Below, piece by piece: positions 23,926 through 32,035 of a stretch of 64,000 nucleotides of DNA; positions within the stretch are counted from its first letter, which is position 1; each line of letters begins with the position of its first letter. The notes under the pieces are model-generated. The model saw nothing but the letters and a program-made list of their open reading frames with translations, had not been told where the DNA came from and did no database searches. Position numbers and translations under genes: made by a program. Origin of the DNA: Eubacteriales bacterium (GTDB taxonomy: Bacteria; Bacillota; Clostridia; Lachnospirales; Lachnospiraceae); NCBI GenBank assembly GCA_030525875.1, contig JAUNDV010000008.1:1-64000 (forward strand), written 5' to 3'.

Positions 23926-24238
23926 AATCCTTTCTCATAGGTGTAAATACATCCAGAAGCTTTGTGTCCTCAAGCGCTACTACACCATGAGGTACATTTG
24001 GAGCTGTCTGATAAGTATCTCCTGCCTTTAATATTCTTTTTTCATCCCCTATTGTAACCTCAAGACTTCCTGAAACAATATATCCTATCTGCTCATGTGG
24101 ATGGCTGTGCATTGCCCCGACAGCCCCCTTTTCAAAAGTAAGCTCACAAAGCATAAGATTTTCTGAATATGTCATAATCTTTCTTGTTGTGCCTTCGCCT
24201 ATATTTTTTTTCTCTGTTTCTTCATTGATTCCAAACAT
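23918..24238 (-). CDS. Cupin-domain protein
   Basis: A 106-residue single beta-barrel cupin. The start chosen is ATG 24238 (MFGINEETEK), 7 bases after GGAGG; earlier ATGs are too close to that site. Metal ligands of the barrel are visible: GAMHSHPHEQIGYIVSG (~49-65; His, His, Glu) and PNVPHGV (~85-91). Proteins of this size bind a metal and act as small isomerases, dioxygenases or sensors. It may assist uronate metabolism, since single cupins (KdgF-type) open unsaturated uronates and the DhuI-like gene lies 117 bases upstream on the same strand. That role is a hypothesis. Confidence 0.75.
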   Translation of the reverse strand: MFGINEETEKKNIGEGTTRKIMTYSENLMLCELTFEKGAVGAMHSHPHEQIGYIVSGSLEVTIGDEKRILKAGDTYQTAPNVPHGVVALEDTKLLDVFTPMRKDFL

Positions 24239-24354
24239 CGTCATACCTCCATTTTTAAAATACACTGAAGCCATTATAACATAAAAAGACAGGCGGGAAT
24301 AACCCCAACCTGCCCTTGTTATAAGAAAATTATGGAAGATGTTAAATAAAATAA

Positions 24355-24996
24355 TTAAGCTCTAAGCTCCCTGATATATGCAGCAAGTGCTTCATCCTGA
24401 CAATGTGCGAAGAAAAGCTCTTCAAACTTCTCGCCTGCAAATGCTCCCTTAACAAGATCCTGATCAAGTGACTTAAATACTGTCACAAGATCCTGATTAA
24501 GTGTGTGCTTTCTAACCTCATCAAGAATCTTCTTGTTTCTCTGCTCAGGAACTGCTCTCTCTCTTGGATATCCCTGTCCTGATGGCTCACAGAAAAGCTT
24601 CTCGAATATGTACTCAAGATTGAGGTCTCCACCCCAGCCATAGCCCTTTGCGAATGGAAGAGCTACTGCATTTCCATCATTGATCTGTGCAAAGGTATAT
24701 GCATCAAGAGCATCCTCTACATGTCCACAGATAACATTAGGGAATGAGTTACATGCAAGCATGGCACCCTCACCTGTTCCACAGCCTGTTACTACATAAT
24801 CTGCTGCCTTTGAATTAAGAATAGCTGCTGCAAGTATACCTACCTGAACATATGTAAGCTGTGCTTCATCCTCAGCTGTATACATTCCGTAGTTGTCAAC
24901 CTCAAAGCCATAGCCGTCAGCTACCTTCTTGAGTGCCTTGTAAATAATAGCATTCTTAGCACCCTGGCTATTTTCGTTAATTAAAGCGATTCTCAT
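24355..24996 (-). CDS. RpiB/LacA/LacB-family sugar isomerase, DhuI-like
   Basis: A 213-residue protein of the RpiB/LacAB fold: MRIALINENSQGAKNA at the start and the active-site loop VVTGCGTGEGAMLACNS (~68-84). It is about 60 residues longer than RpiB, with a C-terminal helical extension (RERAVPEQRNKKILDEV). The long form beginning ALINENSQ matches the DhuI group, which isomerises 4-deoxy-5-hexosulose uronate made from unsaturated uronates on the way to KDG. It is the last gene of the TRAP/transketolase operon. Sequence and context favour that role over ribose-5-phosphate isomerase; enzyme assays would decide. Confidence 0.8.
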   Translation of the reverse strand: MRIALINENSQGAKNAIIYKALKKVADGYGFEVDNYGMYTAEDEAQLTYVQVGILAAAILNSKAADYVVTGCGTGEGAMLACNSFPNVICGHVEDALDAYTFAQINDGNAVALPFAKGYGWGGDLNLEYIFEKLFCEPSGQGYPRERAVPEQRNKKILDEVRKHTLNQDLVTVFKSLDQDLVKGAFAGEKFEELFFAHCQDEALAAYIRELRA

Positions 24997-25094
24997 TTTT
25001 AAATACCTTCTTTCAAAATAATACTACATATATCTTATCTATGCAGATTACTGCCTAGATTATCTATTAAATTAATCTTCTCCTAAAATGCTTA

Positions 25095-26009
25095 TCAGAT
25101 TTCAGCCTTGATACGTGCAACAATCTTCTCTGTGCTTAATCCGTACTCATCAAGAAGGGCTGCTGGCTTTCCTGACTGTCCAAATCTGTCCTCAACACCG
25201 ATCTTTGTAATAGGCTTTCTTCCATTGATAACATCCATAACAGCATCACCAAGTCCACCAATTACACTGTGCTCTTCAAGTGTAAATATCTTGTGTGATG
25301 AAGCAACATACTTCTCAATGATTTCTCTGTCTATAGGCTTTATGGTGTGCATATTTACAACTGCTACAGACTTGCCTTCCTTCAAAAGCTCCTCTGCTGC
25401 CTCAAGTGCATTACATACAACTATGCCTGTTGCAATGATTACAGCATCTGTACCCTCTCTTAAAACATTGGCCTTTCCAATTTCAAATGGCTGCTCAGGA
25501 AGAACAGGGCTAGGAAGTCTTCCAAGTCTTATATAAACAGGTCCGTCATACTCTGAAGCTGCCTTAACGGCCTTGTATACCTGATTTGCATCTGAAGGTG
25601 AAAGGATAGTCATACCAGGAAGCACTCTCATAAGAGCGATGTCCTCTATAGCCTCATGGCTTCCTCCATCCTCTCCAAGTGTAATTCCAGCATGTGTCAT
25701 GCCGAACTTAACATTGAAATGAGGATAGCATACACCATTTCTGATCTGGTCATAAGCACGTCCTGCAAAAACAGCAAAGGTGCTGCAGAATGGAACAAGA
25801 TCCATTGTTGACAAACCAGCTGCCATATCTACCATGTTTGCTTCCGCAATACCAGCATTGAAGAAACGCTCTGGGAACTTCTCCATGAACTTAGCTGTCA
25901 TTGTTGCATGTGCAAGGTCTGCATCAAGTACAACGATTTTATCATTCTCTGCACCAAGCTTAGCAAGTGCCTCACCGTAAGCAACTCTAGTTGCAATTAA
26001 TTCACTCAT
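25095..26009 (-). CDS. Transketolase, C-terminal subunit
   Basis: A 304-residue subunit from ATG 26009 (MSELIATRVAYGEAL), with GGAGG 9 bases before. It holds the pyrimidine-binding half (~1-165; DADLAHATM, GIAEANMVDMAAGLS with the cofactor-activating Glu) and the C-terminal transketolase domain (~180-304). It must pair with the N-terminal subunit encoded directly upstream, one base away. The enzyme transfers two-carbon ketol units between sugar phosphates using ThDP. Confidence 0.9.
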   Translation of the reverse strand: MSELIATRVAYGEALAKLGAENDKIVVLDADLAHATMTAKFMEKFPERFFNAGIAEANMVDMAAGLSTMDLVPFCSTFAVFAGRAYDQIRNGVCYPHFNVKFGMTHAGITLGEDGGSHEAIEDIALMRVLPGMTILSPSDANQVYKAVKAASEYDGPVYIRLGRLPSPVLPEQPFEIGKANVLREGTDAVIIATGIVVCNALEAAEELLKEGKSVAVVNMHTIKPIDREIIEKYVASSHKIFTLEEHSVIGGLGDAVMDVINGRKPITKIGVEDRFGQSGKPAALLDEYGLSTEKIVARIKAEI

Positions 26010-26010
26010 C

Positions 26011-26841
26011 TTATAATTCCTCCATTGCCTTATCAAGCTCTGCTAATGCTATCTCACGTTCTGCCTGGTTAGGTGCCTTGCCATGCCATCCAACCTGATT
26101 TTCCATGTATGAAACGCCCTTGCCCTTTACTGTATGAGCAATGATGCATTTAGGAACTCCCTCCTTGTGAGGAGCCTTAAGCGCTTCAATAACAGCTTCG
26201 ATATCATTGCCGTCCTCAAGCTCGATAACGTCATATCCAAATGCTGTAAACTTTGCATTAAGATCCCCAAGAGGCATAACCTCATCATTTGATCCATCTA
26301 TCTGAAGTCCATTATTATCTAAAATAACTGTGAAGTTATCAAGTTTGAACTTTGAAGCAGCCATTGATGCTTCCCATACAAGGCCTTCCTGAATCTCTCC
26401 GTCTCCTACCATTGTATAGATCTGCTCACCTGTTCCCTTAGCCTTAGCGCCTAAAGCCATTCCAACTGCTATAGAGATTCCCTGTCCTAAAGAACCAGTT
26501 GAAGCCTCAACACCCGGACATTTTCTGCAGTCAGGATGTCCCTGAAGGAAGCTGTGGATCTGTCTGAAGTTCTTAAACTCAGCCTTGTCAAAAAATCCAA
26601 GCTCTCCCAATACTCCGTAAAGAGCAGGTGCTGCATGTCCCTTACTAAGTACAAAGCGATCTCTTCCTTCCATCTTAGGATTCTTTGGATCTATATTCAT
26701 TACACAGCCATGAAGGGCTACTAAAATATCTGTTGCAGATAAAGATCCTCCCGGATGTCCGCTGGCAGCATCTGCTGTCATATTAATGATATCTCTTCTA
26801 ACATCGAGACTTAACTTTTTAAGTTCCTTGATATCCATCAT
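26011..26841 (-). CDS. Transketolase, N-terminal subunit
   Basis: A 276-residue subunit carrying the diphosphate-binding half: SGHPGGSLSATDILVALH (~28-45), KGHAAPALYG, and the ThDP/Mg motif GDGEIQEG...LDNNG (~144-178). Either of two adjacent ATGs (26841 or 26838) fits the AAGGAG site. Split transketolases are common in Clostridia. Placement directly after a TRAP transporter and its regulator suggests a dedicated, substrate-induced copy rather than the housekeeping enzyme; apulose-4-phosphate transketolases (AptAB) are one known dedicated split type, but nothing in the sequence proves that. Confidence 0.9.
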   Translation of the reverse strand: MMDIKELKKLSLDVRRDIINMTADAASGHPGGSLSATDILVALHGCVMNIDPKNPKMEGRDRFVLSKGHAAPALYGVLGELGFFDKAEFKNFRQIHSFLQGHPDCRKCPGVEASTGSLGQGISIAVGMALGAKAKGTGEQIYTMVGDGEIQEGLVWEASMAASKFKLDNFTVILDNNGLQIDGSNDEVMPLGDLNAKFTAFGYDVIELEDGNDIEAVIEALKAPHKEGVPKCIIAHTVKGKGVSYMENQVGWHGKAPNQAEREIALAELDKAMEEL

Positions 26842-26886
26842 TTCTCCTTTTTCGATTAATACTAATTTGACAATATCTACTATGTC

Positions 26887-27573
26887 CTACAATGATATAT
26901 TATCCATATCAAAGTTAATCAGGTCAATATGTCTTTCCATATACATTTTAGCTACTTCGGCGTCTTTTGCCAACAGTGCATTTAAAATATTTTCATGCGC
27001 AGTGACTGCATTTCTTGAATTATGCTCAATTTTAAAGGTCTGCGCCCTAAATGTGCTTATGCGTTCATTTATCCTGTCGTTGATGAACATGAACATCTTA
27101 TTCTTTGTCATCTTCATAATCTGAGTATGGAACTTTTCATCAAAGGCAGCTATTTTTGCAACATCCTTAGCCTCTACAGCATTTATAAATGTATTGTGTA
27201 TGGATTTAAGCTCGTTTAGATCATCCTCACTGCATCTATTAACTGCAAGTACGATTGCTGCTGGCTCCAGAGCACTTCTGACCTCTATATAGTCATTTAG
27301 CTTTACTCTGTTTCTTCCAAACCAGTTAAGCAGCGCTTCATTTTCATTTTCAGATTTCTTAATAATAAAAGCGCCTCTTCCCGGTATTAATTCAACAAAG
27401 CCCTGTGCTTCGAGATTTCTAAATGCCTCTCTCACAGTTCCTCTGCCCACAGAAAGAGCATTGCAGACCTCCTGCTCTGTAGCAAGCTTGTCGCCGATCT
27501 TAACCTTATCTGACTTAATATAAGAAATTAAATAATCTATTGTTTTTTGTGTGAGTGAAATGTTCTTACTCAT
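26887..27573 (-). CDS. GntR/FadR-family (FCD) transcriptional regulator
   Basis: A 228-residue protein: winged helix at ~8-75 (TQKTIDYLISYIKSDKVKIGDKLATEQEVC, in part; VGRGTVREAFRNLEAQGFVEL) and an all-helical FCD ligand domain (~90-220), with the metal-binding His/Asp positions DEKFHTQI (~145) and ENILNALLAKD. FCD regulators bind sugar acids or organic acids. It lies inside the TRAP-transketolase operon and probably represses it through the GTATGACAAT sites at 30633-30710. Confidence 0.88.
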   Translation of the reverse strand: MSKNISLTQKTIDYLISYIKSDKVKIGDKLATEQEVCNALSVGRGTVREAFRNLEAQGFVELIPGRGAFIIKKSENENEALLNWFGRNRVKLNDYIEVRSALEPAAIVLAVNRCSEDDLNELKSIHNTFINAVEAKDVAKIAAFDEKFHTQIMKMTKNKMFMFINDRINERISTFRAQTFKIEHNSRNAVTAHENILNALLAKDAEVAKMYMERHIDLINFDMDNISL

Positions 27574-27583
27574 AATATTTTCC

Positions 27584-28852
27584 TTACTTAATTAAAAGGT
27601 TAGGAAGCCATGTTACTATCTGTGGTACATAGGTACATAATCCGAGTGTAACGAGTAATGGAATAATAAATGGAAGTATGCCCTTGTAAAGTACTTCTAA
27701 CTTTAGCTTTGCAAGATCTGCAATTATGAACAGACATACTCCAAAAGGAGGTGTAACCTGTCCGATCATAAGGTTAAGTACCATAACTACACCAAAATGT
27801 ACAAGATCTATTCCAAGTCCGTTTACGATTGGAAGAAGTACTGGAAGCATAAGTGTAAGAATAGCACCCGGCTCCATGAACATTCCAAGGATAAGCAGGA
27901 TAATATTGATAACAAGCAGAATAACCATAGGATTTGAGCTTATTCCAAGAATAAAATCTGCTATCTGTCCTGAAATACCTTCCTTAACCATTATATATGT
28001 AAATAATGTTGATGTTCCGATAATAAATAATGTATTTGCTGATGTAATGGCAGAATCCAGAAGACACTTCTTAAATTCCTTCCAGCCCATTGATCTGTAT
28101 ACAAGAGTTGATATAACAAGTGAATATACAACTGCTATACATGAAGCCTCTGTTGGGGTAAACCATCCTGTTGTAAAGCCTGCAAGTATGATAAGTGGTG
28201 TAATAAGTGAAAGTATTGACTCACAGAAGCTCTTTATAAGTGCAGAAAGGCTGAATGCTGTTCTTGGATATCCTCTCTTTATAGCGAATATCAAAACAAG
28301 AACCATAAGTGCAAACCCCATAAGAAGTCCCGGAAGCACACCTCCCATAAAGAGCTTTGCTACGCTGACACTTGCTACAGATCCATATATGATAAGTGGA
28401 ATACTTGGAGGGAAAATAGGTCCGATAACTGATGAGGCCGCTGTAACAGCTGCTGAAAATTCATCATCATAACCATTATCCTTCATGGCCTTCATTTCGA
28501 TAGTTCCAAGTCCGCCTGCATCAGCTGCTGCTGAACCTGACATACCAGCAAAAATAATACTTGCAACTATATTGGCGTGTCCAAGTCCTCCAGGAATCCA
28601 TCCTACAAGATTCTTTGCAAAGCCAAAGATCTTTTCTGTGATCTTTCCTTCATTCATAAGATTTCCTGCAAGTATAAACAGGGGAACTGCTATAAGAAGG
28701 TATGAATCAACACCTGTTGTCATCTTCTGTCCAATGACCATAAGAGGATAATCAAGTGCAAAGCAGCCACAGATTGCTCCTGCACCGATTGCTATACTTA
28801 TAGGTGCACCTATTATGAGAAGTATTATAAATACTAAAACGAATACTATCAT
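27584..28852 (-). CDS. dctM: TRAP transporter large permease (DctM)
   Basis: A 422-residue membrane protein with about 12 helices, the ion-coupled translocation subunit of a TRAP transporter. DctM signatures: GMSGSAAADAGGLGTIEMKAM (~104-124, first 20 shown), IGPIFPPSIPLIIYGS, WFTPTEASC and VTPPFGVCLF. It overlaps dctQ by 4 bases. Na+ coupling is usual in this family. With dctQ and dctP it forms a complete tripartite uptake system, probably for a sugar acid. Confidence 0.93.
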   Translation of the reverse strand: MIVFVLVFIILLIIGAPISIAIGAGAICGCFALDYPLMVIGQKMTTGVDSYLLIAVPLFILAGNLMNEGKITEKIFGFAKNLVGWIPGGLGHANIVASIIFAGMSGSAAADAGGLGTIEMKAMKDNGYDDEFSAAVTAASSVIGPIFPPSIPLIIYGSVASVSVAKLFMGGVLPGLLMGFALMVLVLIFAIKRGYPRTAFSLSALIKSFCESILSLITPLIILAGFTTGWFTPTEASCIAVVYSLVISTLVYRSMGWKEFKKCLLDSAITSANTLFIIGTSTLFTYIMVKEGISGQIADFILGISSNPMVILLVINIILLILGMFMEPGAILTLMLPVLLPIVNGLGIDLVHFGVVMVLNLMIGQVTPPFGVCLFIIADLAKLKLEVLYKGILPFIIPLLVTLGLCTYVPQIVTWLPNLLIK

Positions 28853-29349
28853 TGCTCAGCTCCTCCCTTTACTAATAAATTTGATGTTCTGTCAATAAGC
28901 TGATAAATAGTATCAAGTGCAATGAAGCCTCCGGCTATAGCCATAGGCAGGAAATGCCATGCCTTTGATAAAAACTGCATTGTTGAGAAATAGCTGGTGC
29001 TCAATATTGGATACATATTGATGTATGAAAGAACCATTGTAACGCCCAGCATAAAGCTAAATATCTTTGCAACATACCAAAATACCGTCTGTATTTTCTT
29101 ATTAACACGAGTGTATATCATGTCCAGGGAAATCATTCTGTCCTGATCATATAAGACTATAAGTCCTATAAATGCCATCCACATAAACAGGAAACCGCAC
29201 AGCTCTGTCGTAGCTCTAAATGATTTATTTGCAATATTTCTGAGTACAAGCTCGTACATCATGATTAAAATTATGCCTGATACACAAAGCATTACTATCA
29301 GGGATGCCAGCTTAACTATAAGGTCTATTATTTTTCTGTAAGCTTTCAA
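28849..29349 (-). CDS. dctQ: TRAP transporter small permease (DctQ)
   Basis: A 166-residue protein with four membrane helices (~10-32, 47-66, 87-108, 131-151) and the family phrase ELCGFLFMWMAFIGL. DctQ is the scaffold for DctM in TRAP systems. It sits between dctP and dctM, in the usual order. Confidence 0.9.
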   Translation of the reverse strand: MKAYRKIIDLIVKLASLIVMLCVSGIILIMMYELVLRNIANKSFRATTELCGFLFMWMAFIGLIVLYDQDRMISLDMIYTRVNKKIQTVFWYVAKIFSFMLGVTMVLSYINMYPILSTSYFSTMQFLSKAWHFLPMAIAGGFIALDTIYQLIDRTSNLLVKGGAEQ

Positions 29350-29414
29350 AGTATTGTCTCCTTAAAGAAAATCAGCAGAAACTCTTGTAGCTCCTGCTGA
29401 TTAAATTATTGTTA

Positions 29415-30497
29415 TTACTTGTTAAGAGCGAGAATTGAGTTTACGATTTCTGCATCATACCATGACTCAGACTCATATCTCTTATAGAAATCCTCTCCGC
29501 CAAGAGCAGCCTTGAAGCTTTCTACATCAGGAGCATCGTCAAACTGTACGCCAGCCTCTTCAAGTGTCTTTCTTGCTGCTTCATTATCTTCCTTGATTAC
29601 ATCAAATGAATACTTAGCAGCTACCTTAGCCTGCTCCTTAAGGATCTCCTGATATTCTACAGGAAGCTTCTCCCAGGAATCCTTATTTGCTGCCATTGTG
29701 CATCCCATCCACATATAGTTGATGAAGCTGAAATATTTGATATCGTCATAAGTAGCATTAGCTACGAGGTGGTAAGTTGCATTATCCTGGCCTTCAGCAG
29801 TTCCATTTGAAAGCGCTATAGCAAGCTCTGGAAGTGCAAGTGCAACAGGGTTAGCACCAAGTGTCTCCCATACATCAAGATACATCTGGCTTGTTGGTAC
29901 ACGAAGCTTAACTCCCTTAACATCCTCTGCTGTATGAATAGGCTTATTTGTGGTTGAAACCTGTCTCATACCATTGTCTCCCTCAGCGAGGTAAACGAGA
30001 CCAACCTTGTCCATATCTGCGAAGATCTTCTCACCGATCTCTCCGTTTGTTACTTCATATGCCTGATCAGCATCCTTGAAAAGGAATGGAAGATCAAGAA
30101 GCTTTGCCTTGTCATAGAACTCTGTAAATCCAGAAGTTCCAGCAAATACTATATCAATTGTACCCATACGTGTTGACTGAAGAGCCTCGGCATCATTTCC
30201 AAGCTCATTTGAATGATGAGCATCAAGAGTAATCTTGCCATTTGATGCCTCTTCAACAAGTCTCTTATACTCTAAAATTGTCTTTGTAGGTACTGAATTT
30301 TCATTACCTGGTGAATAAATAGTAAGTTTTACAGGCTCAAGTGCATCAAGTCCGCATGCTGCCTCTCCCTGTGCTGACTCAGCAGCCTGTGCAGTTGTTT
30401 CTTCTGCCTTTGTTTCCTCTGCTTTCTTGCCTCCGCATGCTGTAAGGCTACCCACTACCATAGTCGCTGCAAGAGTTAATGCTACGATCTTTCTCAT
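29415..30497 (-). CDS. dctP: TRAP substrate-binding lipoprotein (DctP)
   Basis: A 360-residue extracellular binding protein. The signal peptide ends in LTACGG (lipobox Cys 21), followed by a Glu/Ala/Thr linker. The binding domain (~50-355) contains the DctP landmarks GTIDIVFAGTSGF, VKGVKLRVPTSQMYLD (the Arg that binds a carboxylate) and ALSNGTAEGQDNATYHL. The conserved Arg implies an organic-acid or uronate ligand. It is the first gene of the operon. Confidence 0.92.
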   Translation of the reverse strand: MRKIVALTLAATMVVGSLTACGGKKAEETKAEETTAQAAESAQGEAACGLDALEPVKLTIYSPGNENSVPTKTILEYKRLVEEASNGKITLDAHHSNELGNDAEALQSTRMGTIDIVFAGTSGFTEFYDKAKLLDLPFLFKDADQAYEVTNGEIGEKIFADMDKVGLVYLAEGDNGMRQVSTTNKPIHTAEDVKGVKLRVPTSQMYLDVWETLGANPVALALPELAIALSNGTAEGQDNATYHLVANATYDDIKYFSFINYMWMGCTMAANKDSWEKLPVEYQEILKEQAKVAAKYSFDVIKEDNEAARKTLEEAGVQFDDAPDVESFKAALGGEDFYKRYESESWYDAEIVNSILALNK

Positions 30498-30582
30498 TTT
30501 TACTTCTCCCTTGTTTTTGCTACACGTTTTACTGTCTAAATACCTGTAATTTGCTTTTAATCGTTAAAATGCGTCCTAGTCA

Positions 30583-30619
30583 TTGATTTCAAAGTCTGGA
30601 TATCCATCTTTGAAATCAA
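30583..30619. repeat. Perfect 12-bp inverted repeat in the dctP leader
   Basis: TTGATTTCAAAG (30583-30594) and CTTTGAAATCAA (30608-30619), with GGATATCC in the 13-base centre, so the whole 37 bp is nearly palindromic. No T-run follows. It is either a regulator site or a stabilising hairpin in the mRNA leader. Confidence 0.7.
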
Positions 30620-30632
30620 GAATATAGACACA

Positions 30633-30710
30633 ATGATTGTATGACAATCATGTAGGTTTAAACAGCTTTTGCATACAATTATAATATAAAAATCCAGATC
30701 GTATGACAAT
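30633..30710 (-). promoter_or_regulatory. Promoter and two GntR/FCD-type operators of the TRAP operon
   Basis: Minus strand promoter: TTGTCA (30704-30709), 17 bp, TATTAT (30681-30686). Site 1 is the perfect palindrome ATGATTGTATGACAATCAT (30633-30651). Site 2, CGTATGACAAT (30700-30710), overlaps the -35 box. The shared GTATGACAAT word resembles operators of FCD-type GntR regulators, and one is encoded in this operon at 26887. Confidence 0.75.
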
Positions 30711-30751
30711 CCACAAAACAGCTAAACTTATTTAAGTTTTTTTGTGTACTT

Positions 30752-31981
30752 TTACATGTTTTCAAGTCTTATATACTCAGGAAGTCCATTTTTAAATGAA
30801 GTTTTATTTTCTCCCTGTATAAGAGGAAGGACATAGTCAATAAATTCCTTTTTAATGCCATTTTGAGTGCTGTTGATCCACTCTGCTGGGAACTTCTTTT
30901 CAAAATTGCATATTTCTGATACATCCTTGGTTACGTAATTAACCTTGTATCCATAGGAATCGTCCCTTTCCATGCATACCATTTTTCCGCTCTCACCTCT
31001 AAGAGCTGCCTTAACGGCACTTTTTCCAACACCTGCTGCTTCTTCAATATCAGTAAGCGATGCAAGAACAGATGAACATCTCTGCGGGAGATTAAGCTCA
31101 ATTGAACGGCATTTTATATTTAATTCAGCCTTAACCTTTCTTTCTAAGACCTTGCCGCAGCCAGCAAGCATTTTATGACCAAAGCCATCAACAGCACTGT
31201 CACCTTCATATTCACATATAAGCTTGCCATCAGCATCAATTATTCCCTCTGAAACACAGACTACAACAGAATTATTTTTGCTCAGTGCCACCTTTAAATC
31301 CTTGATAAAATTGTCCATATCAAAAGCGACCTCTGGAAGATAAATAAGCATAGGATTAGGGCTGTATTTTCCTCCTGCAAGTGCTGAAGCCGCTGTAAGC
31401 CATCCGGCATGTCTTCCCATGATTTCTATTATTGTAACTACAGGATTTCTATATACACCTGCATCAAAAATAACATCTCTTACCGTAGAAGCTATATATT
31501 TTGCTGCTGAGCCATAACCTGGAGTATGATCTGTGTTTACAAGATCATTGTCAACGGTCTTTGGCACACCTATAAAGCGAACCTCAGATTTATAAAGCTC
31601 TGCTGCCTTCTGAAGCTTGCTGACAGTGTCCATGGAATCATTTCCGCCAATATAGAAAAATGCACCTATCTCAAGCTTTTCAAAGGCCTCAAAAACTCTC
31701 TTATAGCTTATATCTGTAATATCCTCTGGAAGCTTATATCTGCATGAGCCTAAAAATGCAGCAGGTGTTCTTCTTAACAGCTCCAGCTTGTCTTTTTCAT
31801 CAAAAAAATTGCGAAGATTTATATATTCCCCGTTCATAAAACCCTCTATTCCATGAACCATGCCATATACATTTGCAATTTCATCACTTTCAAAGGCCTC
31901 TTTTATTACTCCGTACAATGAACTATTAATTACTGCTGTAGGACCTCCAGACTGTCCGACTATAATGTTTATTTTCTTCAT
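30752..31981 (-). CDS. pfp: Phosphofructokinase, pyrophosphate-dependent type
   Basis: A 409-residue PFK that phosphorylates fructose-6-phosphate. The phosphoryl-donor loop reads IGGNDSMDT (Asp115 where ATP enzymes have Gly, GGDGS) and the catalytic loop reads PKTVDND (Lys141 where ATP enzymes lack Lys). Both features are those of PPi-using enzymes, which work reversibly in anaerobes. The substrate loops EIMGRHAGW (~190) and SEGIID are also typical. It follows the methyltransferase gene by 54 bases and may be at the end of that operon. Confidence 0.87.
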   Translation of the reverse strand: MKKINIIVGQSGGPTAVINSSLYGVIKEAFESDEIANVYGMVHGIEGFMNGEYINLRNFFDEKDKLELLRRTPAAFLGSCRYKLPEDITDISYKRVFEAFEKLEIGAFFYIGGNDSMDTVSKLQKAAELYKSEVRFIGVPKTVDNDLVNTDHTPGYGSAAKYIASTVRDVIFDAGVYRNPVVTIIEIMGRHAGWLTAASALAGGKYSPNPMLIYLPEVAFDMDNFIKDLKVALSKNNSVVVCVSEGIIDADGKLICEYEGDSAVDGFGHKMLAGCGKVLERKVKAELNIKCRSIELNLPQRCSSVLASLTDIEEAAGVGKSAVKAALRGESGKMVCMERDDSYGYKVNYVTKDVSEICNFEKKFPAEWINSTQNGIKKEFIDYVLPLIQGENKTSFKNGLPEYIRLENM

Positions 31982-32035
31982 CAGGCTTCTCCTCTATGTT
32001 ATTTTATAGTTTTACAATTATTTTCCCGGTTATAA

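Noticed and set aside
24355..24996. Ribose-5-phosphate isomerase B
   Set aside because: It is about 60 residues too long and its start (ALINENSQ) and active-site loop fit the DhuI-like branch.
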